The notes beneath the pieces were generated by a model that was not told the origin of the DNA, searched no databases, and saw only the letters and a list, made by a program, of their open reading frames with translations. From Asaia bogorensis (GTDB lineage: Bacteria > Pseudomonadota > Alphaproteobacteria > Acetobacterales > Acetobacteraceae): a stretch of DNA of 64,000 bases. The stretch is taken from assembly GCA_945873195.1 (NCBI GenBank), contig CAMCDA010000001.1:35646-99645 (forward strand). The letters are read 5' to 3'. Position numbers and translations under genes: made by a program. Below, one piece after another: positions 30,751-38,593 of this stretch; position 1 is the first letter of the stretch; each line of letters starts with the position of its first letter.

Positions 30751-31875
30751 TCATCGGGCGCGCCAGACCAGCGTCGCCGAGACCGCGTAGTTCCAGACGA
30801 CGCCGAGTACCGCGCCGACCGCGCCGGCCGCGGTCCAGGCGGTATTCTGTTCATACAACACGTTGGCGATGCCGATATTGGCGATGGCGCCCACGCCGCA
30901 GACCAGCATGAACAGGATCAGCCCGCGCCACAGGCGGGGGCCGCGCAGGCGTTGCTCCCGATACGTGATCACGTTGTTGAGCTGGAAGTTGAACACCATG
31001 GCGACCAGGGTGGCGATGCTCTGCTCGATCGTGAAATCCAGGTGCGTGACCTGGCGCAGCAAAGCCAGCACCGACAGATGCACCAGGACGCCCAGCGCGC
31101 CCACCGTTGCGAACGACACGAAGCGGAGCGGCAGCAGCCCGCCGAACACCTTGTCGATCAGCAGCCCGCCGAATTGCATCATCACCAGCGCGTCGAGCTT
31201 GCTCTCCCCGGCCACGCGTTCCCGGAACCGCGCCGGCACTTCCTTGACCCGCAGCGGGGCCGGCGCGCTGAGCACCAGGTCGAGCAGGATCTTGAACCCC
31301 TGCCCGGTCAGGCCGCGGGCCAGATCCTCGAACAGCACGCGGGGCAGCATGAAGAAGCCGCTCATGGGATCGCCCAGCCGCACCGGCAGGAACACCTGCG
31401 CGAGCCAGATGCCGCCATCCGAGATCGCATGCCGCCAGCGGTTGGCCAGGCCGGCATTGTCGCCGCCCGCCACGTGCCGGCTGGCGACGATGATGTCGTG
31501 CTGGCCGGTCCGCAGCGCCTCCAGCATCACCGGCAGCCGCGTTTCGTCATGCTGCAGGTCGCCGTCGATCACCGCCACGAATTCGGCCGAGGAGGACATC
31601 GCGCCCTCGATCACCGCCGAGGCCAGGCCGCGGCGGCCGATGCGGCGGATGCAGCGTACGCGCGGGTCATCCTGGGCGATGCGGCGCACCTCGGCCGCGG
31701 TGCCGTCGGGGCTGTCGTCATCGACGTAGATGACTTCCCAAGCGATGCCGTCCAGCGCGGCGTCCAGCTTCTCGATCATCGGGGCGACGTTCGGCCGCTC
31801 ATTGAAGCATGGCACGATCACGCTCAGCACGGGGGTCGTGACGAGCGTCGCGGCGGGTGCAAGGGCGTTTGTCAT
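30751..31875 (-). CDS. Polyprenyl-phosphate glycosyltransferase (GT2) fused to GtrA-like domain
   Basis: A 374-residue protein starting MTNALAPAATL; the ORF track begins 55 residues early. The N-terminal GT2 domain (about 15-235) has LSVIVPCFNERPNV, VDDDSPDGT and VIDGDLQHDE, as in dolichol-phosphate mannose synthases. The C-terminal part (about 250-370) has four hydrophobic segments with FVSFATVGALGVLVHL and FNFQLNNVITYRE, typical of GtrA flippase-like domains. It probably makes, and helps expose, a lipid-linked sugar. It lies upstream of the GT39 gene on the same strand, about 80 bases apart, which suggests the donor and transferase act in one envelope glycosylation pathway. Confidence 0.88.
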   Translation of the reverse strand: MTNALAPAATLVTTPVLSVIVPCFNERPNVAPMIEKLDAALDGIAWEVIYVDDDSPDGTAAEVRRIAQDDPRVRCIRRIGRRGLASAVIEGAMSSSAEFVAVIDGDLQHDETRLPVMLEALRTGQHDIIVASRHVAGGDNAGLANRWRHAISDGGIWLAQVFLPVRLGDPMSGFFMLPRVLFEDLARGLTGQGFKILLDLVLSAPAPLRVKEVPARFRERVAGESKLDALVMMQFGGLLIDKVFGGLLPLRFVSFATVGALGVLVHLSVLALLRQVTHLDFTIEQSIATLVAMVFNFQLNNVITYREQRLRGPRLWRGLILFMLVCGVGAIANIGIANVLYEQNTAWTAAGAVGAVLGVVWNYAVSATLVWRAR

Positions 31876-32079
31876 ATGATCCCGTTGATTTCGCCATGTT
31901 TTAGGCGGAGTCAGGCAATGACAAGACCGACCCCCCGCGTCAAGAGGGGCCGCAACCCACAGCTTATGGTTGAATACCAAAACGTCTAATTTATCGTTTA
32001 TGTTACCGTTTACAGATTCAGGCTGTAGTCCCACTTCCACGGCGACGGGTCGACCGTCACCCCAGTGAGATCAACATTC

Positions 32080-33513
32080 ATGCGGACCACCTTTTCATCC
32101 CGTCTACTCCTTACCTGCGCCCTCGGTTCGGCGCCCTTCTCCGCGTTCGCCGCGCCCCTGAGCGCATCCGACATCTTTTCCCAGTTCAACGCCGTGATTT
32201 TCGGCTCCTTCACCTCGACCTCGGATGTCGAAGGGCGGACGGTTGTCGGCGGCGCCATGACCGGCGGCGCGACGTTCAACATCGCGCCCGGATCGGCGGC
32301 GGCGTCCAGCTATGCCGGCCTGACCGTCTACGGCAACCAGACCGGCACCGGGCACTACAACATCAACAATGGCGCCGGGGTCACGATCCTGGGCTCGAAC
32401 GCTGGGTCCTTCGCGATGAATGGCGGAGGATCCGGCTGGGTCGGCGGATCGAACAGCGGCGCGCTCAGCGTGTCCGGCGGGGCCGGTTCGCTGGCGGTGG
32501 GCGGCGGCAATACCGGCCAGCTCAGCCTGAGCGCCGGCGGCAGCGTCTATGTGGCCGGCTCGAACACCGGACAGATCAATGTCAACGGCGGCAGCGGCGC
32601 CGTCGCGGTCATGGGCGCCACGACCAACGGGATTACCCTGAGCAACGGCGGCTCCGTCTATGCCGGTGGGACGACCGCCAACGGCAACATCAATGTAAAC
32701 GGCGCCAGCGGGTCGGTGTCGATCAATGGGTCGAACGGCGCGCAGGTGACACTGAACAATGGCGGGACGGCGCGGATCGCCGGAAACACCGGCAACGTGA
32801 ATATGAATGGCGGCAGCCTATTGTACACGGGCAGCGTCACCGGCTCGGTCAACCTGAACGGCGGCGCGACCAAGACGCAGGTGGCGAATGCCGGAATCAC
32901 GACCCCGACGGCGCCTTCCCTGACCGTGGGGGCTTTCGCCGCGACCTTCCAGGCGCCGATGCTCGCGCTGTCAGCACAGTTGGATGCCATGACGGCTAAC
33001 AGCGTGGCGACCCGGGTGGGCAACGCGCTGACTTTCGCCGCGGCCCCCGACGTGAGCGGCAGAGCCGTCTTCGATGTGGGATCGTCGGTATTCGCGCCGA
33101 ATTCGACGGTGACGGTGCGGGTGAACGGGGCGAGCACGGTCATCATCAACGTGAATGTCGACAGTTGCGTGGCGGCGGTCTGTGCCTTGTCGCTGCCGAA
33201 CAGCCTGAATTTCGTGAACCCGACGGGCTATGCCGAACGGGTGCTTTGGAACTTCGTCAACGCCACCTCGATCGCCTTCCCGAATGAGTTCGGCGGGTCG
33301 GTGCTGGCCCCGCTGGCGACGGTCACGAACCAGACCCCGATCGACGGCACGCTGGTGGCCGCCGCCTATAACGGCAACGGGGAGCTGCACTCGTATTCGT
33401 TCAAGGGTAGCTTCGCGAGCCAAGCCGTGCCGGAGCCTTCCAGCATGGCGGCCATCGCGTCGGGCCTCGCCGGCCTGGCCTGGTTCCGCCGCCGCCGGCG
33501 GAAGGCGCTATAG
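32080..33513 (+). CDS. Choice-of-anchor A family protein with PEP-CTERM sorting signal
   Basis: A 477-residue exported protein. It has a signal peptide ending near SAFAAP, then LSASDIFSQFNAVIFGSFTSTSDVEGRTVVGG, the N-terminal signature of the choice-of-anchor A domain. A long Gly/Asn/Ser-rich beta-repeat region (about 80-270) follows, then a second half with GGSVLAPLATVTN. The C terminus has VPEPSSMAAIASGLAGLAWFRRRRRKAL, a PEP-CTERM motif, hydrophobic helix and basic tail read by an exosortase. No exosortase is in the window. The start is taken at the ATG at 32080; a GTG five codons upstream is possible. Confidence 0.9.
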   Translation: MRTTFSSRLLLTCALGSAPFSAFAAPLSASDIFSQFNAVIFGSFTSTSDVEGRTVVGGAMTGGATFNIAPGSAAASSYAGLTVYGNQTGTGHYNINNGAGVTILGSNAGSFAMNGGGSGWVGGSNSGALSVSGGAGSLAVGGGNTGQLSLSAGGSVYVAGSNTGQINVNGGSGAVAVMGATTNGITLSNGGSVYAGGTTANGNINVNGASGSVSINGSNGAQVTLNNGGTARIAGNTGNVNMNGGSLLYTGSVTGSVNLNGGATKTQVANAGITTPTAPSLTVGAFAATFQAPMLALSAQLDAMTANSVATRVGNALTFAAAPDVSGRAVFDVGSSVFAPNSTVTVRVNGASTVIINVNVDSCVAAVCALSLPNSLNFVNPTGYAERVLWNFVNATSIAFPNEFGGSVLAPLATVTNQTPIDGTLVAAAYNGNGELHSYSFKGSFASQAVPEPSSMAAIASGLAGLAWFRRRRRKAL

Positions 33514-33990
33514 CGGCACGCCGGCCACGCTGCGGCTGGTGCGGATGGTCTGGAGCGTCTGCACCCGCGTGACGGCCGGTGAGCCGGTCAGGCGCTGGGT
33601 CAGTTGGTTTTCATGCCCGGTGTCGCGCGCGACCAGCTTCAGCAGGAAGTCGCCGCCGCCACGGATCATGTGGCACTCCCGCACCTCCGGCCAGCCGGCG
33701 ACGAGTTGTTCGAACCCGGAGAGCACCGCTTCTTTCTGGCTATCGAGGCCGACGATCGCGAAGAAAGTGATCTCCCAGCCCAGCTTTTGCGGGTCGGGAT
33801 CCGCGTGGTAGCCGCGGATGACGCCGGCTTCCTCCAGCGCGCGGACGCGGCGCAGGCAAGGCGGCGCGGAGATACCGGCCCGCCGGGACAACTCCACGTT
33901 GGTAATGCGCCCCTCCTGCTGCAACGTCGCCAGAATGCGGCGGTCGATCGCGTCGAGTTGGATGGGGGCCTCGGGGCCTGGGATTTTCAT
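33508..33990 (-). CDS. Lrp/AsnC family transcriptional regulator
   Basis: A 160-residue regulator. The N-terminal winged helix has LDAIDRRILATLQQEGRITNVELSRRAGISAPPCLRRVRALEEAG, and the C-terminal RAM domain (about 75-150) binds amino-acid effectors and drives oligomerisation. Its stop overlaps the convergent PEP-CTERM gene by six bases. It is divergent from the D-aminoacylase-like amidohydrolase, separated by a large palindromic repeat, so regulation of that neighbour is conceivable but unproven. Confidence 0.92.
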   Translation of the reverse strand: MKIPGPEAPIQLDAIDRRILATLQQEGRITNVELSRRAGISAPPCLRRVRALEEAGVIRGYHADPDPQKLGWEITFFAIVGLDSQKEAVLSGFEQLVAGWPEVRECHMIRGGGDFLLKLVARDTGHENQLTQRLTGSPAVTRVQTLQTIRTSRSVAGVPL

Positions 33991-34364
33991 GTTGTTCTAT
34001 GCGCGAGGGGCTGCGGAAGCCCCATGGTATTGGAGGGCGCGGTTCTGGCAAGTCCCGGTGTCGTGGAAGGGCGGGGCGCTGCCCCAAACCCTGCCAGGGG
34101 CTTTGCCCCTGGACCCCACCAAAGGCCGGCGGCCTTTGGAAACCATTGGTTGGGGGGATTCCGGGAGGGGCTGAGGTGGTGTTTGAGATATTACCTCAGC
34201 CCCTCCCGGAATCCCCCCAAACTGACCGGTTCCAAGGGCCGTCGCCCTTGGTGGGGGTTCAGGGGGCAAAGCCCCCTGATGGGGTCCGGGGCAGCGCCCC
34301 GATCTTGCATCCCGCGCCCCGCTGCGTCACGCTCCGGACACAAAATCGCGGGAGCTCCAACCCA
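33991..34364. other. Gene-free region carrying a nested palindrome
   Basis: This 374-bp spacer between the Lrp gene and the amidohydrolase is mostly repeat (34073-34300). The frame upstream of the amidohydrolase is open right through it, which is why the ORF track gives a spurious 122-residue extension. No separate gene is visible. Confidence 0.8.
34073..34300. repeat. 228-bp imperfect palindrome built from two inverted repeat copies
   Basis: Outer arms begin GGGGCGCTGCCCC (34073-34085) and end GGGGCAGCGCCCC (34288-34300). Between them each side carries a GGGGCTTTGCCCC-type module and an AAGGCCGGCGGCCTT or AAGGGCCGTCGCCCTT module. At the centre lies a perfect 28-base inverted repeat (34150-34177 and 34193-34220) with a 15-base loop. 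Confidence 0.9.
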
Positions 34365-36086
34365 ATGCATGACACAGTCATCCGTGGCGGCACGATCGTC
34401 GACGGCACCGGCGCCAAGCGCTACACGGGCGACGTTGCCATCGACGGCGATCGGATCGCCCAGGTCGGCGGCAAGGCCGGTCCCGGCAAGCGGGAGATCG
34501 ACGCCAACGGCCTTTTGGTCACGCCCGGCTGGGTCGACGTCCATACCCACTACGACGGCCAGGCGACCTGGGACCCGGTGCTCGCCCCGTCTTCGTGGCA
34601 TGGTGTCACCACCATCCTCATGGGCAATTGTGGCGTTGGTTTCGCCCCCGTCCGCAAGGTCGACCACGCCGCCCTGATCGACCTGATGGAAGGCGTGGAG
34701 GACATTCCCGGAATCGCCCTCGCCGAGGGCCTGAAGTGGGATTGGGAATCTTTCCCCGACTACCTGAACGCGTTGGAGCGTCTGCCGCGCACGATCGACG
34801 TGGCCGCCCAGGTCTCCCACCATCCGCTGCGCGTCTATGTGATGGGCGACCGCGCGGTGCGCCGGGAAAAGGCCACGCCCGACGACATCGAGACCATGAG
34901 CCGCCTGACCGAGGAAGCCCTACGCGCCGGCGCGTTCGGCTTCACGACGTCGCGCACCGACCAGCACAAGACGACCTCCGGCGACCTGGTCCCCGGCCGG
35001 TATTCCGAGGAAAAGGAACTGCTGGGCATCGCCCGCGCCTTCAAGCGCGTCGGCCGCGGCACCTATGGAATGCTCAGCGACTTTGAAGACGAAACCGCCG
35101 AGTTCCGCTGGATCACCGAACTCTGCAAGACCAACAACGTGCCGTTCTGGTTCCTGCTGACCGACCGGTCCTATGATCCCGATCGCTGGCAGCGGCTGAT
35201 GTCGGGCGTGCGCAAGGCGCGGGCCGATGGGGCGCATGTCACCGCGCAGGTCGCGGGGCGTCCGGTGGGGATCATCCTCGGCCTGACCACGTCACTGACG
35301 CCATTCGCCGCGCGCCCGACCTTCGCCGCGTTGCTCAAGCTGCCGCTGGCCGAACGTCTGGCGCGCCTGCGCGATCCGGCGATCCGGGCGCAGATCTTGA
35401 ATGAGGACTCGTCGGAGGAGTTGCTGGCCGTCCTGCCGCCCTTGCAGCGCCCGATCGCCACCCGCTGGGATCGGCAATACGTGCTGGGCGATCCGCCGGA
35501 TTACGAGCCGGACGACAGCCGCTCGATCGCCGCGCTGGCGGCGAAGACGAACCTGACGCCCGAGGAGTTCTGCTACGACTACCTGATCGGGGAAAACGGC
35601 GACCGGATGCTGTTCTATCCCGTCACCAATTACGTCCATGGCGATCATGGCGTGGTGCACCAGATGATCACCGACCCGGACACGCTGCTGGGCCTCGGCG
35701 ATGGCGGCGCGCATTGCGGGCTGATCTGCGACAGCTCCCTGCCCACGTACATGCTGACGCATTGGGCGCGGGATCGTGACCGCGGGCCGCAAGTGCCGCT
35801 GGAGTTCGTGGTGAAGCGCCTGACCAGCGAGACCGCGGACTTCTTCGGCTTCAGCGACCGCGGCCGTCTGGCCGTGGGCAAGAAGGCCGATGTGAACATC
35901 ATCGACCATGACAAGCTGCGGCTGTTCCACCCGGAAATGCGCTACGACCTGCCAGCCGGCGGCAAGCGCCTGGTGCAGCGCGCGCACGGCTACCACGCCA
36001 CCTTCAACAGCGGCGTCGCGATCTTCGAGAACGACCAGGAAACCGGGGCGCGTCCCGGGCGTCTGGTGCGCGCGGGGAAGCTCTGA
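34365..36086 (+). CDS. D-aminoacylase-like amidohydrolase (N-acyl-D-amino-acid deacylase family)
   Basis: A 573-residue amidohydrolase starting MHDTVIRGGTIVDGTGAKRYTGDV; the preceding 122 residues of the track ORF come from a repeat. The metal site includes His60 and His62 in GWVDVHTHYDGQ, followed by GNCGVGFAPV, the family cysteine motif, and DGGAHCGLICDSS near residue 450. The C terminus folds back to complete the small beta-sandwich (LAVGKKADVNIID). It probably hydrolyses N-acyl-D-amino acids or a related cyclic amide; the exact substrate is not readable. Confidence 0.88.
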   Translation: MHDTVIRGGTIVDGTGAKRYTGDVAIDGDRIAQVGGKAGPGKREIDANGLLVTPGWVDVHTHYDGQATWDPVLAPSSWHGVTTILMGNCGVGFAPVRKVDHAALIDLMEGVEDIPGIALAEGLKWDWESFPDYLNALERLPRTIDVAAQVSHHPLRVYVMGDRAVRREKATPDDIETMSRLTEEALRAGAFGFTTSRTDQHKTTSGDLVPGRYSEEKELLGIARAFKRVGRGTYGMLSDFEDETAEFRWITELCKTNNVPFWFLLTDRSYDPDRWQRLMSGVRKARADGAHVTAQVAGRPVGIILGLTTSLTPFAARPTFAALLKLPLAERLARLRDPAIRAQILNEDSSEELLAVLPPLQRPIATRWDRQYVLGDPPDYEPDDSRSIAALAAKTNLTPEEFCYDYLIGENGDRMLFYPVTNYVHGDHGVVHQMITDPDTLLGLGDGGAHCGLICDSSLPTYMLTHWARDRDRGPQVPLEFVVKRLTSETADFFGFSDRGRLAVGKKADVNIIDHDKLRLFHPEMRYDLPAGGKRLVQRAHGYHATFNSGVAIFENDQETGARPGRLVRAGKL

Positions 36087-36097
36087 GGCCTGTGCAT

Positions 36098-36121
36098 GAT
36101 GGCGGCCGCGGGGCCGCCATC
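36098..36121 (+). terminator. Possible terminator hairpin after the amidohydrolase
   Basis: GATGGCGGCC and GGCCGCCATC pair across a four-base loop, 12 bases after the stop. There is no T tract, so it is a weak intrinsic terminator or an RNA-stabilising stem. Confidence 0.45.
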
Positions 36122-36196
36122 AACGACCGGATGACCGCCGTCATGACAAGGCGAACGAGATGCTCGTCGGCCTCCGTGATCGCGTAGGCGCGCGCG

Positions 36197-36409
36197 CTAG
36201 TAAGGCGGCCGGCCGGTGTACATCGCGTCCCGGATCTTCCGGTCCGTGTGATACTGGCTCACGGAATACGCAGCCCAGATCGCGGCCGGAATCCAGCCGA
36301 TCAAGGTGATCTGCAACAACAGGCAGATGATCCCCGCGAACGGCCGTCCGATCGTGAAGAAGGCCAGCCAGGGCAGAAAGATCGCAATGAACAGGCGCAT
36401 GGGGGACAT
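36197..36409 (-). CDS. Small membrane protein of the YqaE/Pmp3 type
   Basis: A 70-residue protein with two hydrophobic helices: RLFIAIFLPWLAFFTIGRPFAGIICLLLQITLIGWIPAAIWAAY. The spacing and the IGWIPAAIWA segment resemble YqaE/Pmp3 proteolipids, which affect membrane potential and stress tolerance in other organisms. A short charged tail ends in YTGRPPY. The start at 36409 has a GAGACGGA sequence upstream; an ATG three codons later is the alternative. It lies downstream of the modE-like gene on the same strand, with a gap of 23 bases. Confidence 0.7.
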   Translation of the reverse strand: MSPMRLFIAIFLPWLAFFTIGRPFAGIICLLLQITLIGWIPAAIWAAYSVSQYHTDRKIRDAMYTGRPPY

Positions 36410-36432
36410 TCCGTCTCGGGGCCAGGAATTCC

Positions 36433-36843
36433 CTATATCGGGGTTTCCACGTCCGATTTCCATGCCGAACCGCGCACCGCGTCGATTGCCTCGACATGCC
36501 GGCGCGCCGCGGCCAGCGCATCCGCCTCCAACGCCCGGTAGCGCGCCACCACTGTCTCACCCGCCGGGGTCAAGCTCGCCCCGCCACCGCCGCTGCCACC
36601 CGCCGCCGTCGCCACCACGGGCTGGCCCAGGCCGCGGTTCAGGTCCTCCACCAACACCCAGGCCCGCCGATATGACATGCCCAGCGCCCGACCGGCGGCC
36701 GAGATCGATCCCGTGCGCGCGATCGCCTCCAACAGCGCGATCTTGCCCGGACCGATCCGCGCGCCGGAAGGCAAATCCACGCGGATGCTCAACCCGCCGG
36801 ATTCCGGCCGCCCGTCCCCGCCTGATCCTCGTCGCCGCACCAT
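36433..36843 (-). CDS. modE: ModE-type molybdate-responsive regulator (DNA-binding domain only)
   Basis: About 136 residues. The winged-helix region KIALLEAIARTGSISAAGRALGMSYRRAWVLVEDLN and the following GGSGGGGASLTPAGE match the N-terminal domain of ModE closely. There are no Mop/TOBE molybdate-binding domains, so this is the short single-domain form. The start at 36843 (MVRRRGSGG) is preferred over 36903 because the latter lies inside the putative Mo-box; neither has a strong ribosome binding site. It is divergent from modA, which it probably controls. Confidence 0.8.
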   Translation of the reverse strand: MVRRRGSGGDGRPESGGLSIRVDLPSGARIGPGKIALLEAIARTGSISAAGRALGMSYRRAWVLVEDLNRGLGQPVVATAAGGSGGGGASLTPAGETVVARYRALEADALAAARRHVEAIDAVRGSAWKSDVETPI

Positions 36844-36891
36844 CCCGCCACCGAACCACGCTCGGCCGCCACAGGCAATCTCCCCACTTGA

Positions 36892-36915
36892 CGCTATATC
36901 CATTCAAACATAGCG
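36892..36915. promoter_or_regulatory. Putative Mo-box between modE and modA
   Basis: CGCTAT at 36892-36897 and ATAGCG at 36910-36915 form an inverted repeat (CGCTATAT, eight bases, ACATAGCG) similar in form to ModE operators. It lies eight bases before the modA ATG and overlaps a TTGACG (-35-like) at 36888, so binding should block modA transcription. Confidence 0.65.
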
Positions 36916-36922
36916 TTCGCCC

Positions 36923-37672
36923 ATGAAAGCCGTCCTCCTCGCCCTCAGCCTCCTGTTCGCCACCCCCGCCGCCGCCCGCGACCTGACGATCTTTGCCGCC
37001 GCCAGCCTGACCGACGCACTGAAGGACATCGCGGCGCAATGGGTCACGAGCGGACAGAAGCCGCCGCGCATCTCTTTCGCCTCCAGCTCCACCCTGGCCC
37101 GCCAGATTGAACAGGGGGCCGAGGCCAACCTGTTCGCCTCGGCCGACACGCCCTGGATGGACTACCTCGCCCAGCGCGGCCTGATCGCCGCCGACACCCG
37201 CGCCGACCTGATCGGCAACACGCTCGTCCTGATCGCCCCGGCCGCCCAACCCCGGCAGGTCACGCTCGGCCCAGGCGTCGACCTGCGCGCCATCCTGGGG
37301 CCGAATGGGCGCATCGCCGTGGGCGATCCCGCGCATGTCCCGGTCGGCCTGTATGCCGCCCAGGCCCTCCGCGCGTTCGGGGTGTGGGAGGCGTTGGAAC
37401 CCCGTCTGGCCCGCACCGCCGACGTCCGCGCCGCGCTGCTGTTCGTCGAACGCGGGGAAGCGCCGCTGGGCATCGTCTATGCCACCGACGCGGCCGTCAG
37501 CCGCAAGGTGATGGTCGCCGGTGAATTCCCCGCCGGCAGCCACGCCCCGATCGTCTACCCCTTCGCGGTGACCAAGGCCGGCGACACCCCGCTGGCGCGC
37601 CGGTTCCTCGCCGCGCTGTCAGCCCCCGCGGCGCACGCGACCTTCCTCCGCCATGGCTTCAGGCCGCTGTAG
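36923..37672 (+). CDS. modA: Molybdate ABC transporter substrate-binding protein
   Basis: A 249-residue periplasmic protein with a signal peptide (MKAVLLALSLLFATPAAARD). DLTIFAAASLTDALKDIAAQW and SFASSSTLARQIEQGAEANLFASAD are the ModA ligand-site motifs, and GEAPLGIVYATDA lies in the C-terminal lobe. The permease and ATPase genes modB and modC, usually directly downstream, are absent; the next gene is a convergent N-acetyltransferase. I see no clear ribosome binding site, and the mRNA may be nearly leaderless given the promoter position. Confidence 0.92.
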   Translation: MKAVLLALSLLFATPAAARDLTIFAAASLTDALKDIAAQWVTSGQKPPRISFASSSTLARQIEQGAEANLFASADTPWMDYLAQRGLIAADTRADLIGNTLVLIAPAAQPRQVTLGPGVDLRAILGPNGRIAVGDPAHVPVGLYAAQALRAFGVWEALEPRLARTADVRAALLFVERGEAPLGIVYATDAAVSRKVMVAGEFPAGSHAPIVYPFAVTKAGDTPLARRFLAALSAPAAHATFLRHGFRPL

Positions 37673-37681
37673 CCGGGCCCG

Positions 37682-38530
37682 TCAGGAGAAATAGGCCTGG
37701 TACCGCGCGTCCTCGGGCTTGTCGCGGATCGCGGCGGCCAGCGCGGCGATGTCCGGTTCATCCAGGCAGAGGCCGAACGCCTCGGTCAGCACGGATCGCA
37801 GGCCATCGGCGTCGGACGGATGCGTGACGCGGGTCCCAGCGCCCCCAGGTTCGGCGAACCGGTTGTTGAACAGCGTCCGCCGTTCCCCCGGCGCGGGACG
37901 CGCGACGATCAGGTTGCCGGTAAAGGGGCTGGCGGGGTGGGTGGCGGTGAACCAGTTCGCCACCTCCAGGTCGATCGAGGCGGGCGTGTCCGGCCCCAGG
38001 CGATACAGCGTCTGCCAGGCGCCGGCCAGGCACGCCTGCACCAGCCATTCCGCGCCGAACGGCACGATCCGGAAGGGTTCATGCCCCGTGGACTGCGGCG
38101 CCTCGGTGTCGAACGCCAGCGGCGCGGTCGGGGTCAGGTTGCCGAAGCCGACATCGGCCAGGAACGGTCCGTCCGCCAATTCCACCCGCAGCATCACATG
38201 GGTGCGCGGCGTCATCGCGTCATCCGTGCGGCCGCGCAGCACGCGGGCCAGGCGGGGCGCCGCGTCGAATCCCAACGCCCGCAGCGCGGCCAGCAGCAGC
38301 AGGTTCTGCTCGAAGCAATACCCGCCGCGCCGGCGGTGGATCAGCTTGTCGGTCAGGCTGTCGGTGTCGATCGCGATCCCCCGCCCGAGGAAGGCGTCGA
38401 TACTCTCAAACGGAATGGCCGCTGTATGATGCGCCACGATCGCGCGCAGCACATCCTGGGCTGAGCCCGTCGGCCTCGGCAGGCCGATCCGCGCCAGGTA
38501 GGCATCAAGATCAAATCCGGTTTCATGCAT
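37682..38530 (-). CDS. Arylamine N-acetyltransferase
   Basis: A 282-residue acetyl-CoA-dependent transferase starting MHETGFDLDAYLARIG. The catalytic triad is visible: Cys72 in RRGGYCFEQN, His111 in PRTHVML and Asp126 in ADVGFGN. The length is that of bacterial NAT enzymes, which acetylate arylamines and hydrazines. It is divergent from the ureohydrolase gene, with only about 60 bases between the two chosen starts. It is convergent with modA. Confidence 0.94.
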   Translation of the reverse strand: MHETGFDLDAYLARIGLPRPTGSAQDVLRAIVAHHTAAIPFESIDAFLGRGIAIDTDSLTDKLIHRRRGGYCFEQNLLLLAALRALGFDAAPRLARVLRGRTDDAMTPRTHVMLRVELADGPFLADVGFGNLTPTAPLAFDTEAPQSTGHEPFRIVPFGAEWLVQACLAGAWQTLYRLGPDTPASIDLEVANWFTATHPASPFTGNLIVARPAPGERRTLFNNRFAEPGGAGTRVTHPSDADGLRSVLTEAFGLCLDEPDIAALAAAIRDKPEDARYQAYFS

Positions 38531-38593
38531 CAACAACTGGCACGCCCCCAACCGTTCGGCCTACTGTTCCGCCTGTCACGGCCCGGATGGGAC

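Noticed and set aside
30538-31989. 483-residue plus-strand ORF opposite the GT2-GtrA gene
   Set aside because: It is a shadow frame; the minus strand carries full GT2 and GtrA signatures.
33999-34364. 122-residue N-terminal extension of the amidohydrolase in the ORF track
   Set aside because: It translates the palindromic repeat. The family starts at MHDTVIRGGT, which has a GGGAG sequence upstream.
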